Shown: piece after piece, positions 6,871 to 15,307 of the stretch | Numbering within the stretch: position 1 is the stretch's first letter | Layout of the letters: every line of letters begins with the position of its first letter | Assembly (NCBI GenBank): GCA_902491765.1 | Contig: CABUIY010000018.1 | Span: 1 to 38,528 of the forward strand | Direction: 5' to 3' | DNA length: 38,528 nucleotides | From: an uncultured Collinsella sp. | GTDB lineage: Bacteria > Actinomycetota > Coriobacteriia > Coriobacteriales > Coriobacteriaceae | Program-made: the position numbers and the translations under genes | Notes under the pieces: model-generated | What the model was told of the DNA's origin: nothing | Databases searched by the model: none | Seen by the model: only the letters and a program-made list of their open reading frames with translations

Positions 6871-8103
6871 CTAGACTCCGTATCTCGTCTTTATGTCCCT
6901 TGAGAATGAATCGTAGTCTTCATAGAGCCCTTCTCTGCTTTCATCCTCGGCGTGGTTTACACGTTCAAGGAGCTTATCCTTTGAAGCCTCTTTTGTTATT
7001 GCGGCCTCGCCATCGGGTATTGTGGCTTGCAAGAATAGTTCTAGAGCATGGACGTCTTTGAGTATGTAGCCCGTCGAACGACCCGCTCCTGTTTTTTCGA
7101 TTGCGCTGCAACTAACAAGCTGGCCGAGGGTTCGTTTAACGGTTACCTCGCTGATATCGGGGCAGCTGGACCGGATGTCGGATTTCTTAATGACGCCGGG
7201 TCTCTGTTGAAATAGAACAGCGATGCGCGCTTGCTTCGACATGGGACGAGTGCTTGATTCAATTAAGGTACGCTGCTCGAGCTGTCGGTAGGCGGCCAGG
7301 GTTGTTCCGAGCATGAAACGGATAAAGGGTACTTCGGTGTTTTGATTTTCATTCCATCCAGTGGAGCTTGCAGCGAGGGCGTTGTAGTAAAGCGCTTTGT
7401 TGTCTTCAATAAGTCGTTCGATGCTGATGTAACGCGCAACATCGTATCCAGTCTTTTCGAGCAGCAGCGTTGTAAGGAGCCGGCTCATCCTGCCATTGCC
7501 ATCGTTGAAGGGATGAATGCTAACAAAATCGAAGATAAAGCGGAGCGATATAAGGAGGGGATCGCAAACTTGGCGAGATAAAGCATCGTCGAGGGACTGG
7601 CAGGCTTCTTTAATAAGTCCCGGGGTTGCTAGAGCCGAAGGGGGCCTAAAGCGCACAAATCGATTACCTTGATCGTCAATGGAGACGATTTCGTTATCGC
7701 CATCTTTCCAATGGCCTCCATACGAGATTGCCGTGTGCGCCATGAGGTCACGATGCAACTGCAGAATGACCGATGGCGTTACGGGAATGGAATCGTGTTG
7801 CTCGTGAATAAGCGACAGCACATCTCGGTATCCAGCGATTTCTTCCTCTGCGCGGGAGCTTGGCTTGGCGGAATACGCCATGATCGCTTTGAGTCTTTTT
7901 TGGGTGGTAACAATTCCTTCAAGTCCGTTGGAGGATCGGGTGCTTTGGATCTTAGCCTCCTCCATTAGGGACGATAGAAGCTCGGGTTTGACTTGACTCA
8001 GAGCAAGCTGACGGCCTTTATGCTCGCGTATCGAGAGGAGGAGGTTGGTGATTGGAGTTGCTTCGAGTTCCGCTGGGACTGTGGTGTAATCGAACTGGCG
8101 CAT
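6871..8103 (-). CDS. Fic-domain protein (AMPylase-type) with N-terminal inhibitory motif and C-terminal winged helix
   Basis: A 410-aa protein. The Fic core motif HPFNDGNGR (197-205) is complete, including the catalytic histidine, so nucleotidyl transfer to a protein target is expected. Residues 58-63, SNGLEG, fit the (S/T)xxxE(G/N) inhibitory helix, placed before the Fic fold as in self-inhibited class II enzymes. About residues 290-350 (SKQARIAVLF, KKSDIRSSCPDISEVTVKRT, GAGRSTGYILK) look like a winged helix DNA-binding domain. AAAGGAG precedes the ATG at 8103. A 75-bp palindrome sits directly upstream, which suggests that the protein represses itself. The target protein is unknown. Confidence 0.9.
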   Translation of the reverse strand: MRQFDYTTVPAELEATPITNLLLSIREHKGRQLALSQVKPELLSSLMEEAKIQSTRSSNGLEGIVTTQKRLKAIMAYSAKPSSRAEEEIAGYRDVLSLIHEQHDSIPVTPSVILQLHRDLMAHTAISYGGHWKDGDNEIVSIDDQGNRFVRFRPPSALATPGLIKEACQSLDDALSRQVCDPLLISLRFIFDFVSIHPFNDGNGRMSRLLTTLLLEKTGYDVARYISIERLIEDNKALYYNALAASSTGWNENQNTEVPFIRFMLGTTLAAYRQLEQRTLIESSTRPMSKQARIAVLFQQRPGVIKKSDIRSSCPDISEVTVKRTLGQLVSCSAIEKTGAGRSTGYILKDVHALELFLQATIPDGEAAITKEASKDKLLERVNHAEDESREGLYEDYDSFSRDIKTRYGV

Positions 8104-8111
8104 GCGGCTCC

Positions 8112-8186
8112 TTTCGGTATCACGAACATACTTTCGATATCATAATACCATTAAATGATACCGAAAGTATGTTCGTGATACCGAAA
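8112..8186. promoter_or_regulatory. Near-perfect 32-bp-arm palindrome upstream of fic (four half-sites)
   Basis: Arms at 8112-8143 and 8155-8186 match at 31 of 32 positions around an 11-nt AT-rich centre. Each arm contains the 11-mer TTTCGGTATCA plus a second copy (TTTCGGTATCA or TTTCGATATCA), giving four half-sites. The 8112 end abuts the fic ribosome site, and candidate -10 boxes (TATTAT, TATGAT) fall in the centre. It is a strong operator candidate for the Fic winged helix. Confidence 0.75.
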
Positions 8187-8240
8187 ACTGGAAACCATGG
8201 TTCATAACTGCTTGGAAAGTTCGGATTTGACTATCTTATT

Positions 8241-8377
8241 GTCTTGATCTGTAACAGTTAGACGGTTAAAAGTGGGCTACGTGTTACAGATTGAGATCTT
8301 TCAGCCCTGGTCGCCCGTTCGTCTAAATCTATAACAGTTAGGATTGAAAATCCCTGCTAGATGTTACAGATCGAGAC
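8241..8377. repeat. Cluster 2 of 57-nt palindromic repeats (two units)
   Basis: Units at 8241-8297 and 8321-8377, each exactly 57 nt, with a 23-nt spacer. Loops are ACGGTTAAAAGTGGG (type B) then GATTGAAAATCCCTG (type A-like). Unlike the other three clusters, this one lies between tandem minus-strand genes: downstream of the GH1 gene at 8470 and upstream of fic. Confidence 0.9.
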
Positions 8378-8400
8378 AAACGGCCTGCTCGGGCCGAGCC

Positions 8401-8449
8401 AAAAAAATCGGCCGCATGCGAACCCGTGGAGGGATTCGTATGCGGCCGA
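8401..8449 (-). terminator. Terminator of the first EIICB-GH1 operon
   Basis: A 15-bp stem with one mismatch (TCGGCCGCATGCGAA at 8408-8422 with TTCGTATGCGGCCGA at 8435-8449), followed on the minus strand by seven T (8407-8401). It lies 20 bp beyond the GH1 stop codon. Confidence 0.9.
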
Positions 8450-8469
8450 CGGGTGGCATGCGGCTGAAA

Positions 8470-9891
8470 TTAGGCCATGAGCAGGCCGGTCTCCGCGACG
8501 TTCTTGTACCAGTACGCGCTCGCCTTGGGATAGCGCTTCTGGGTCTCAAAGTCGATGTAGAACAGGCCATAGCGCTTGTTATAGCCGTTGGTCCAGGAGA
8601 ACTGATCCTGCAACGACCACACAAAGTAACCGTCGACGTTCACGCCGCCGTCGATTGCCTTGAGGATCCACGCGAGATGCTGACGCATGTAGTCGATACG
8701 AGGGGCGTCGTCGATAAAGCCATCCTCGAAGTCGTCCTTATAGCCCATGCCGTTCTCGGTGATGTAGATCTTCTTGTAGTTGGGGTAATCGTTCTTAATG
8801 CGGAGCAGCAGGTCGTAGAGGCCCTCGGGATAGATGATCCAGTCCCAATCGGTGGTGGGTACGCCTTCGCGCACGCATGACTCGCCCACGCCCTTGAGGA
8901 ACCAGCGCGAGGAGCCCTTGTCGCCGGTGCCATTGTGGTTGATGTCGTTTTCGCCCTCGGCGGCACGCAGGAACTGGCACTTGTAGGTGTTGACGCCCAG
9001 GCAATCGTTGTAGGGGAGCGCGGCGGTCAGCGCGGCGATGTCCTCGTCGCGGACGTCGAGCTCGCCGCCGGCGATATGGGCCAGCTTGGTCGCAGCCTCC
9101 ATGGTGTCGGCTGCATAGTGGCCGCGGAAGGTGGCGTCGAGTACCCAGCGGTTGTTGATGACGTCGGCCATGCGAGCTGCCTCGCAGTCGGCGGCGCTGC
9201 TAGGATCGAGGGGATACTTGGGCTCCAGGTTCTGGACAATGCCGATCTCGCCCTCAAAGCCGCCCTCATGGAAGGCGACGACAGCCTTGGCGTGGGCTAC
9301 CATCATGTTGTGCATGAGCTGGAAGGCCTTGTCCAGGCGGTACTTCTCGCCGTGCGGCCAGTTGCCGACGATAAAGCTGCCCTCGGCGGTTGCGGGAATC
9401 TCGTTAAACGTGAACCAGTGCTTGACCTCGGTGAACTCGGCAAAGCAGAACTTGGCATACTCGACAAAGGCGTCGATCGTCGTGCGCGTCAGGAAGCCCT
9501 CGCCGCCGTCCTGGTAGAAGGCCTCGGGCGTATCAAAGTGATCGAGCGTGACATAGGGGATAACGCCGGCTTTATTGCAGGTGGCGAAAAGCTCGTGATA
9601 GAAAGCGACGCCCTCGGGGTTAATCTCACCGGTGCCGTTGGGGAAGATGCGGCTCCAAGCGATGGAGACACGGATGCCGTTGATGCCGAAGCGCTGGCAC
9701 AGATCGATATCGACCGGATACTTGTTGTAGAAATCGCTTGCGGGGTCGGGGGAGAAGCGACCCTGAGCAGCCAGGAAATCGTCCCAGGGCACTTTGCCCT
9801 TGCCGTGCGTGCGGGTCTCGCCCTCAACCTGGTAAGCGGCGGTGGCGCCGCCAAATACAAAGCCGTCGGGGAACTGCATGGGGTTGGTCAT
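8470..9891 (-). CDS. lacG: GH1 6-phospho-beta-galactosidase (cassette A)
   Basis: A 473-aa cytoplasmic hydrolase that splits phosphorylated beta-galactosides delivered by the PTS into galactose-6-P and the aglycone (glucose for lactose). Acid/base Glu164 lies in TFNEI and nucleophile Glu379 in YITENGMG. The phosphate-binding set is present: Ser432, Lys439 and Tyr441 in FSWTNGYNKRYG. Trp433 occupies the position that in LacG distinguishes galactosides from glucosides, and the overall match is to LacG. The length is normal. It follows the EIICB gene by 77 bp containing a hairpin, and ends at a strong terminator. Two paralogues occur at 15308 and 18406. True substrates may be other galactosides. 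Confidence 0.9.
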   Translation of the reverse strand: MTNPMQFPDGFVFGGATAAYQVEGETRTHGKGKVPWDDFLAAQGRFSPDPASDFYNKYPVDIDLCQRFGINGIRVSIAWSRIFPNGTGEINPEGVAFYHELFATCNKAGVIPYVTLDHFDTPEAFYQDGGEGFLTRTTIDAFVEYAKFCFAEFTEVKHWFTFNEIPATAEGSFIVGNWPHGEKYRLDKAFQLMHNMMVAHAKAVVAFHEGGFEGEIGIVQNLEPKYPLDPSSAADCEAARMADVINNRWVLDATFRGHYAADTMEAATKLAHIAGGELDVRDEDIAALTAALPYNDCLGVNTYKCQFLRAAEGENDINHNGTGDKGSSRWFLKGVGESCVREGVPTTDWDWIIYPEGLYDLLLRIKNDYPNYKKIYITENGMGYKDDFEDGFIDDAPRIDYMRQHLAWILKAIDGGVNVDGYFVWSLQDQFSWTNGYNKRYGLFYIDFETQKRYPKASAYWYKNVAETGLLMA

Positions 9892-9926
9892 GAGTCATCC
9901 TTTCTGTGGGATACGAAAAGGGGAGA

Positions 9927-9954
9927 GGTGCCCGAACTGGGGGATCCGGGCACC
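9927..9954 (-). other. Intercistronic hairpin between EIICB and GH1 (cassette A)
   Basis: GGTGCCCG (9927-9934) pairs with CGGGCACC (9947-9954), loop 12 nt, no T tract. It could act as a partial processing or attenuation site that sets unequal amounts of permease and hydrolase. Similar hairpins lie at the same junction in the other two cassettes. Confidence 0.5.
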
Positions 9955-9968
9955 AACAGAGGGAGGAA

Positions 9969-11747
9969 CTAGTCGAGGTTCTCGCGGAGCCACTTGATGG
10001 CGCCGGCGGGGTCGCGGGTAAGGTCGATATATTCCTTGCCGCGCGGGGCGAGCAGCTTAATGCCCAGACGATCGGTGTCGGCCTTCATGTCGTTGTAGTA
10101 GCTACGAACCTGCGGGGCGAGCACGATGACGTCGTACTGATCCATGATGGCAGTGTGCTGACCATAGGCGCCTGCGGAGGAAGCGATGTTCTCTCCGGTC
10201 TGCGCGGCACCTTCCTTGATGGCGTTGGCGAGCATGGCAGAGGTGCCGGCGCCGGCGCACAGGACGAGGACCTTCAGGCCATCGACATCCTTCTTGGCGG
10301 ATGCATCGGCAGCGGGCTCGGGCTGATCGGCGACAGGCTCGCTGCCGGCGGCGGCAGCGGTCGTCTCGACGGAAGCGGTGGTCTGCTCGACAGCGGGCGC
10401 AGGGGCGTTGGCGGCGATGGCAGCGGCACCATTGGACTCGAGACCCAGCTCGGCGGCGCGCTCGGCCTCCTGGTCGCAGAGCAGCTTATCGTATGCCTTC
10501 AAGAACGGCAGGTAGATGATGGCGTCCAGCAAGATGATGATCGCGACAAATATCAGGGCGATAAGCTGGAAGTTCGTGGTGATGAAGATGCCGATGGGGG
10601 CAGGGGTAGCCCAAGGCACCACGAAGGAGAAGCCGTTCATGCCCACGTTATCGATAAAGAACTTGGCAACACTCACGTTGACGCAGCCGGCGGCAACAAA
10701 GGGGATGAGCATGTAGGGGTTAAGAATCATCGGCGCGCCAAAGAGCAGCGGTTCGTTGACGGCGAAGGCAACAGGAACAATCGAGGCCTTACCGACGGCT
10801 TTGAGCTGTTTGGACTTCATAAAGAGAATCAGCAGAAGCGGCACGATGAACGTGGCGCCGGTGCCGCCGAACTCACCAACGAGCGACATGTTAAAGGTGA
10901 GGGAGTGGGCGGGGTGGCCGCCTGCCAGCAGAACCTGCAGGTTCTCGGCCTGGTTGGCAAGACGGATGGGGTCGATGCCCGGCTGGACGATCGAGGGACC
11001 GTGGACGCCGATGAACCAGAAGAACGCGGTGGCTGCCTGGATAAGGATAAGGCCAGGATAGGTTTCTGCAGCGGTAAAGAGCGGGGAGAGCAGTTTGATA
11101 AGCAGCTCGGAGAACGGAACACCCATGAGGTTGCGCACGACGACATCGATGATGCCGCAGATGATGACGGCACCGCCAAAGGGGATAATGTCGCGGAAGT
11201 TCTGAGCGATGGCGCCCGGGACCTCCTTGGGCAGCTTAATGGTCAGATCGCGCGAGACGCAGAATTTGTAGACCCACACGGTGATGAACGCGGCGATATA
11301 GGCCGAGAACAGACCGCGCGTGCCCATGCTGGTGCAGTCGAAGACCGAAAGCTCGGAGCCGTTGAACTTGGTGGTGAACTGCGTAACGGCGAGCAAAAGC
11401 ATACTGCACTGGGCGGCCACCATGGTGGAGCCGTCGTTGAGCACTTTGCCGGCGGGCATGCGACGGTTCATGGAAGCCGTAAAGTTCTTGGCAGTGGTGC
11501 CGGCAACCATGATGCCCATGACACCCATGGTGAAGTTGTACAGCTTGTTGCACCAGTCGATGAGCGGCTGGGGCAGCGTGATGCCAACTACGCCAGGAAG
11601 GGTGGCAATGAGCAGAAAGATCGAAGAGGTGAGGACGATGGGCATGCACCCAAGGAATCCGTCCTTAATAGCCTGGAGGTAGATGTTCCTCGAGATCTTC
11701 TCAAAGAACGGCTGATGCTTTTCGAGCATCTTTACGATGGCGTCCAT
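9969..11747 (-). CDS. lacE: PTS lactose-type EIICB permease (cassette A)
   Basis: A 592-aa fused transporter. EIIC spans about 1-435, with MLEKHQPFFEKISRNIYLQA at the start and the loop FAVNEPLLFGAPMILNP. A long Ala/Glu/Pro-rich linker of about 60 residues follows (AAAIAANAPAPAVEQ and similar). EIIB carries phosphocysteine Cys497 in VLVLCAGAGTSAML. It resembles LacE of firmicutes. AAAGGAG lies six bases before the ATG at 11747. It is first in an operon with the GH1 gene at 8470 and divergent from the LacI gene at 12023. It needs LacF or another EIIA for phosphate. Confidence 0.92.
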   Translation of the reverse strand: MDAIVKMLEKHQPFFEKISRNIYLQAIKDGFLGCMPIVLTSSIFLLIATLPGVVGITLPQPLIDWCNKLYNFTMGVMGIMVAGTTAKNFTASMNRRMPAGKVLNDGSTMVAAQCSMLLLAVTQFTTKFNGSELSVFDCTSMGTRGLFSAYIAAFITVWVYKFCVSRDLTIKLPKEVPGAIAQNFRDIIPFGGAVIICGIIDVVVRNLMGVPFSELLIKLLSPLFTAAETYPGLILIQAATAFFWFIGVHGPSIVQPGIDPIRLANQAENLQVLLAGGHPAHSLTFNMSLVGEFGGTGATFIVPLLLILFMKSKQLKAVGKASIVPVAFAVNEPLLFGAPMILNPYMLIPFVAAGCVNVSVAKFFIDNVGMNGFSFVVPWATPAPIGIFITTNFQLIALIFVAIIILLDAIIYLPFLKAYDKLLCDQEAERAAELGLESNGAAAIAANAPAPAVEQTTASVETTAAAAGSEPVADQPEPAADASAKKDVDGLKVLVLCAGAGTSAMLANAIKEGAAQTGENIASSAGAYGQHTAIMDQYDVIVLAPQVRSYYNDMKADTDRLGIKLLAPRGKEYIDLTRDPAGAIKWLRENLD

Positions 11748-11824
11748 AAAGCTCCTTTGCTACTTGATGCGCGATGCATGTGGATGGAACTGGTCGTCGA
11801 TGGATGGTCAGGACTGCCCGGAAA

Positions 11825-11843
11825 CCTTCCTGCTTAAGGAAGG
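11825..11843 (-). other. Small hairpin in the EIICB leader
   Basis: CCTTCCT-GCTTA-AGGAAGG, a 7-bp stem in the untranslated leader 78 bp before the ATG at 11747. There is no T tract, so it is not an evident terminator; mRNA stability is one possibility. Confidence 0.35.
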
Positions 11844-11848
11844 CATTG

Positions 11849-11888
11849 CGAAATGACAACGTTGTCATTTCGTTAATGACAACGTAAG
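11849..11888. promoter_or_regulatory. LacI-type operators of cassette A
   Basis: A perfect 24-bp palindrome (11849-11872) centred on TGACAACGTTGTCA, plus a half-site TGACAACGTAAG 23 bp away (two helical turns). It lies in the divergent region between EIICB and the LacI gene at 12023, the position expected for the local repressor. Confidence 0.8.
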
Positions 11889-11938
11889 ACATTTTTGGAA
11901 GAGCAACAAGGATACACGGGTGAGCGGTCGATATTGTC

Positions 11939-11980
11939 CGGTAAACGGTTGATTTATCAGTCAGGCAGGTAGTGTATGCT
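11939..11980 (+). promoter_or_regulatory. CGGTAAACGG site and probable promoter of the cassette A LacI gene
   Basis: CGGTAAACGG at 11939-11948 is directly followed by the -35 region (TTGATT or TTTATC, 11949-11958) and a TATGCT -10 at 11975-11980. The same motif-then-promoter order is seen before the LacI gene of cassette B. Confidence 0.45.
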
Positions 11981-12022
11981 AGAACGCAAAAAACAAGCGA
12001 TAGAGAACCGAGTGGAGAAGCA

Positions 12023-13033
12023 GTGGCAACGATGGACAAGAAAAATGTCTCAATGAATGATGTGGCAGTTGCCGCGGGCGTTTCTCTCAAGACGGTTTCG
12101 CGTGTGATCAACGAGCCCAATAGCGTGCGAGAGTCGACACGCGATAAGGTCCATTCGGCTATGGAGGCGCTCGGGTTTCGAACCAACTTTGCCGCGCGTT
12201 CGCTCAAGTTGGGCCGTTACGGGTGCATCGGCGTGGTGCTGTTCCACTTGTCGGGCGGTGCCGTGGACATGATTGACGGTATCGCAGATGCCGCCGAAGA
12301 ACGCGGCTTTGCGCTCACGATGATTAAGAAGCGGGCGGGGGAGAAGATGACCCTTGCCGAAGCGGCGCGTAGGATGTCGCAGCTGCCTGTTGATGGCATG
12401 ATCTTCAACCTGCGTCAGATGGTCGATGACTTTGATACCTTTGAGGCACCGAAGGACCTCAAGACGGTGATTATCACACCGATGGAACATCCTACCTGCT
12501 CCACCGTCAGTGACGACCAAGAGGGCGGCGCGCGCATGGCGTGCGAGTACTTCTTGAACCACGGGCATAAAAACGTGTACTTCGTCTCTGGTAAGAAAGA
12601 GTCGTTGTCGAGCCAGTGCCGTATGAAAGGTTGGCGTGCGGCACTCGAGGCGCGTGGCATTGAGCCGCCCGAGCCTCTGCAAGGCGATTGGAATGCGGAT
12701 AGTGGCTATGCCGCGGGCCTTGTGCTTGCCGATAAGCCCGATTGCACGGCGGTCCTCGCTGCTAACGACTGCATGGCAAACGGCGTGATGATGGCTCTAC
12801 GTGACAAAGGGCTCAGTGTGCCCAATGATGTGTCCGTGATCGGCTTCGACGATGAGCTCTATAAGACGATTCCCAACTCGATTCTGACGTCGGTGAAGTT
12901 TCGCCACCGCGAGCTGGGCGTCCGTGCGCTCAACGAGGTCGTCGCGGGTCTGGAAGCTCCGAGCTCCAGAAGCCGTACGCTCGTCTCGGGCGTGTTGGTC
13001 GAGCGTTCCAGCGTAAAGGACTTGCGGGCGTAG
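12023..13033 (+). CDS. LacI-family repressor (cassette A)
   Basis: A 336-aa repressor. The N-terminal helix-turn-helix reads MNDVAVAAGVSLKTVSRVIN, with specificity residues Leu-Lys after VS. The hinge helix RSLKLGRYGCIGVV leads into a periplasmic-binding-protein-like sensor domain with the usual LAANDCMANGVMMAL and DDVSVIGFDDE type blocks (here NDVSVIGFDDE). GTG at 12023 was chosen because GGAG lies five bases upstream; an ATG at 12032 is three codons later. It is divergent from the EIICB-GH1 operon, and its predicted operators lie between. The ligand is probably the imported galactoside or its phosphate. Confidence 0.9.
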   Translation: MATMDKKNVSMNDVAVAAGVSLKTVSRVINEPNSVRESTRDKVHSAMEALGFRTNFAARSLKLGRYGCIGVVLFHLSGGAVDMIDGIADAAEERGFALTMIKKRAGEKMTLAEAARRMSQLPVDGMIFNLRQMVDDFDTFEAPKDLKTVIITPMEHPTCSTVSDDQEGGARMACEYFLNHGHKNVYFVSGKKESLSSQCRMKGWRAALEARGIEPPEPLQGDWNADSGYAAGLVLADKPDCTAVLAANDCMANGVMMALRDKGLSVPNDVSVIGFDDELYKTIPNSILTSVKFRHRELGVRALNEVVAGLEAPSSRSRTLVSGVLVERSSVKDLRA

Positions 13034-13055
13034 ACGTGCTCGGCCTATTCCGTTT

Positions 13056-13271
13056 GTCTCAATCTGTAACAGCTAGGACCCAAAAACTCGGCTAGATGTT
13101 ACGGATCGAGATTTTTGGCCCGGCTTATTCCGTTTGTCTCGATCTGTAACAACTAGACGGTCAAAAGTGGTCTACATGTTACAGATTGAGATTTTCGGCT
13201 TGGCCTGTGCGTTCATCTCGATCTGTAACAGCTAGGATCCAAAAACTCGGCTAGATGTTACAGATTGAGAT
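13056..13271. repeat. Cluster 3 of 57-nt palindromic repeats (three units)
   Basis: Units at 13056-13112, 13136-13192 and 13215-13271, all exactly 57 nt, with spacers of 23 and 22 nt. Loop types run A-B-A: GACCCAAAAACTCGG, ACGGTCAAAAGTGGT, GATCCAAAAACTCGG. It fills the convergent gap between the cassette A LacI gene and the cassette B EIICB gene. Confidence 0.92.
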
Positions 13272-13298
13272 GAACAGGAGGGCGGGTGCGGTCTAAAC

Positions 13299-13340
13299 AA
13301 AATGGCCCGCGCATCACGCATCGATGCACGGGCCATTTTT
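13299..13340. terminator. Bidirectional terminator after cassette B
   Basis: AAAATGGCCCG (13299-13309) pairs with CGGGCCATTTT (13329-13339), with T runs on both outer sides. It serves the EIICB gene at 13371 on the minus strand and can also stop reading from the LacI gene at 12023. Confidence 0.85.
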
Positions 13341-13370
13341 TGTCTGCGAGCGGCAGGTGGCGTCAGCGTC

Positions 13371-15131
13371 TTATGCCTTGAGGTTTTCCTCGATCCAGGC
13401 GACGGCACCCTTGGGATCCTTAGTGAGGTCGATGTACTGTTTGCCCTTGGGCGACAGCAGCGTGATGCCCAGGCGGTCGGTGTCGGCCTTCATCTCGTTG
13501 TAATAGGTGCGAACCTGCGGAGCCAGGACGATGACGTTGTACTGGTCCATGATGGCGTAGTGGCTGCCGTAGGCACCGGCGTTGGCGGTAATGTCGATGC
13601 CCAGCTCGTCGGCGCCTTCCTTAAGCGCGTTGGCGAGCAGTGCAGAGGTGCCGGCGCCAGCGCACAGAACCAGAACCCTCAGATCCTTGCCCTTAAGGGC
13701 GGACGGAGCTGCGGAGGCCTCAGTGGCAGAAGCGGTCTCGACAACAGGAGCCTCAACGGCGGGGGCGGCAGCGGTCTTGACGGCCTTGGTCTCCTCGGCC
13801 TCTTCTTCGGCCAGGGTCTCGGCCTCCTGCTTGCACAGGACGTTGTCGTAGGCCTTGCAGAACGGGTAGTAGATCAAGAAGTCAACGACCAGCAGGACGA
13901 CAACCAGGACCAGAGAGATCGGCTGGAAGTTGGTGTCGATGAAGGTGCCGATCGGTCCGGGGAGTGCCCACGGCATGGCATAGATAAAGCCGTTCATGCC
14001 CAAAAAGTCGATGAAGAACTTACCAATGAGGACGTTGGCCACGGGGGCAAACAGGAACGGGATCAGGAAGTACGGGTTGAGGATGATGGGCGCGGCGAAC
14101 AGCAGCGGCTCGTTGACGGCGAACATCACGGGCACGACAGAGGCTTTGCCGACGGCCTTGAGCTGCTTGGAGCGCATAAAGAGCAGGAAGATGATCGGGA
14201 CAATGAACGTGGCGCCGGTGCCGCCGAGTTCGCCGATGTAGTTACCGAAGTTTTCGGTCAGGGCGAGGGCGGGGTGACCGCCGGCCTGCAGCGTGGCGAG
14301 GTTGGTGGTGATGTTGCCAAACAGCGCGGCGTTGAGGGCAGGCTTAACGACCGAGGGGCCGTGGATGCCCATGAACCAGAACAGCGGGATCATGAACCAG
14401 ATGAGGGCGAGGCCGGCGTAGGAATCGGCAGCGGCGAACAGCGGGCTCACCAGCGTGGAGATGACGTTGGCAAACGGGACGGCCAAGCAGGTGCGGCAGA
14501 TAACGTCGATGACGGCGACAAACAGGATGGAGAAGCTGAAGGCGAAGATGTCGCGGAAGTTCTGGGCGATGGCGCCGGGGACTTCTTTGGGCAGCTTGAT
14601 GGTGATGTCTCGCTTAATGCAGAAGGCATAGATGTTGACCGTGGCAAATGCGGCGACAAAGGAGCTCAGCAGGCCCTTGGTGCCCATGTTGTCGGTAAAG
14701 AACACCGAGACATCGGCGCCGTCGATCTTGGCACTCGTCTGGGTAACGGCCAAGATGAGCATAGCGCACATGGCGGCGACCATGGTGCTCGTGGCGTTGA
14801 TGGCCTTGCCGGCAGGCATGCGGCGGTTCTTGGAGCCGGTCAGCGCGCTTGCGGTGGTGCCGGCGACCATGATGCCCACGACGCCCATCGTGAAGTTGTA
14901 AACCTTGTTGCAGAAGTTCACGACGTCGACGTTCCACCAGTCGGGCAGCGTAAAGCCGCCGACCGTGGCGACAACGCCCGGCAGGGTCGAAATAAGCAGG
15001 AAGACAGAAGAAGACAGGATGATGGGCATTGCTGCCAAAAAGCCGTCTTTAATGGCCTGAAGGTAGATGTTCTTAGAGACCTTGTCGAAGTACGGCTGAC
15101 CTTTCTCCAAGAACTTAACGATCGATTCCAT
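13371..15131 (-). CDS. lacE: PTS lactose-type EIICB permease (cassette B)
   Basis: A 586-aa fused transporter closely similar to the cassette A copy. EIIC starts FLEKGQPYFDKVSKNIYLQA and carries FAVNEPLLFAAPIILNP. A linker of about 50 residues rich in Ala, Glu and Val follows, then EIIB with phosphocysteine Cys490 in VLVLCAGAGTSALL. GAGGAG lies eight bases before the ATG at 15131. In this cassette the GH1 gene comes first and the permease second, the reverse of cassettes A and C; the gap is 176 bp and holds a hairpin. Confidence 0.92.
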   Translation of the reverse strand: MESIVKFLEKGQPYFDKVSKNIYLQAIKDGFLAAMPIILSSSVFLLISTLPGVVATVGGFTLPDWWNVDVVNFCNKVYNFTMGVVGIMVAGTTASALTGSKNRRMPAGKAINATSTMVAAMCAMLILAVTQTSAKIDGADVSVFFTDNMGTKGLLSSFVAAFATVNIYAFCIKRDITIKLPKEVPGAIAQNFRDIFAFSFSILFVAVIDVICRTCLAVPFANVISTLVSPLFAAADSYAGLALIWFMIPLFWFMGIHGPSVVKPALNAALFGNITTNLATLQAGGHPALALTENFGNYIGELGGTGATFIVPIIFLLFMRSKQLKAVGKASVVPVMFAVNEPLLFAAPIILNPYFLIPFLFAPVANVLIGKFFIDFLGMNGFIYAMPWALPGPIGTFIDTNFQPISLVLVVVLLVVDFLIYYPFCKAYDNVLCKQEAETLAEEEAEETKAVKTAAAPAVEAPVVETASATEASAAPSALKGKDLRVLVLCAGAGTSALLANALKEGADELGIDITANAGAYGSHYAIMDQYNVIVLAPQVRTYYNEMKADTDRLGITLLSPKGKQYIDLTKDPKGAVAWIEENLKA

Positions 15132-15244
15132 AGTTCACGCTCCTCTTTGCATGAAATCTTAATGGCATGGACGTTGAAAACCTATATGGTCTCCCGCTTG
15201 CTAAAAGCCCGGGTGCAGGCGGGGTCGGTCCCAGGGGGAGAGAG

Positions 15245-15281
15245 GGGAGCGGCTGGGTTTGTATCGCATAGGGCCGCTCCC
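15245..15281 (-). other. Intercistronic hairpin between GH1 and EIICB (cassette B)
   Basis: GGGAGCGGC (15245-15253) pairs with GCCGCTCCC (15273-15281), loop 19 nt. It lies just beyond the GH1 stop at 15308, without a T tract. The 176-bp gap is otherwise featureless apart from the EIICB ribosome site. Confidence 0.5.
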
Positions 15282-15307
15282 TTCTCGGGGGAAAGCGAGG
15301 CGATGCG

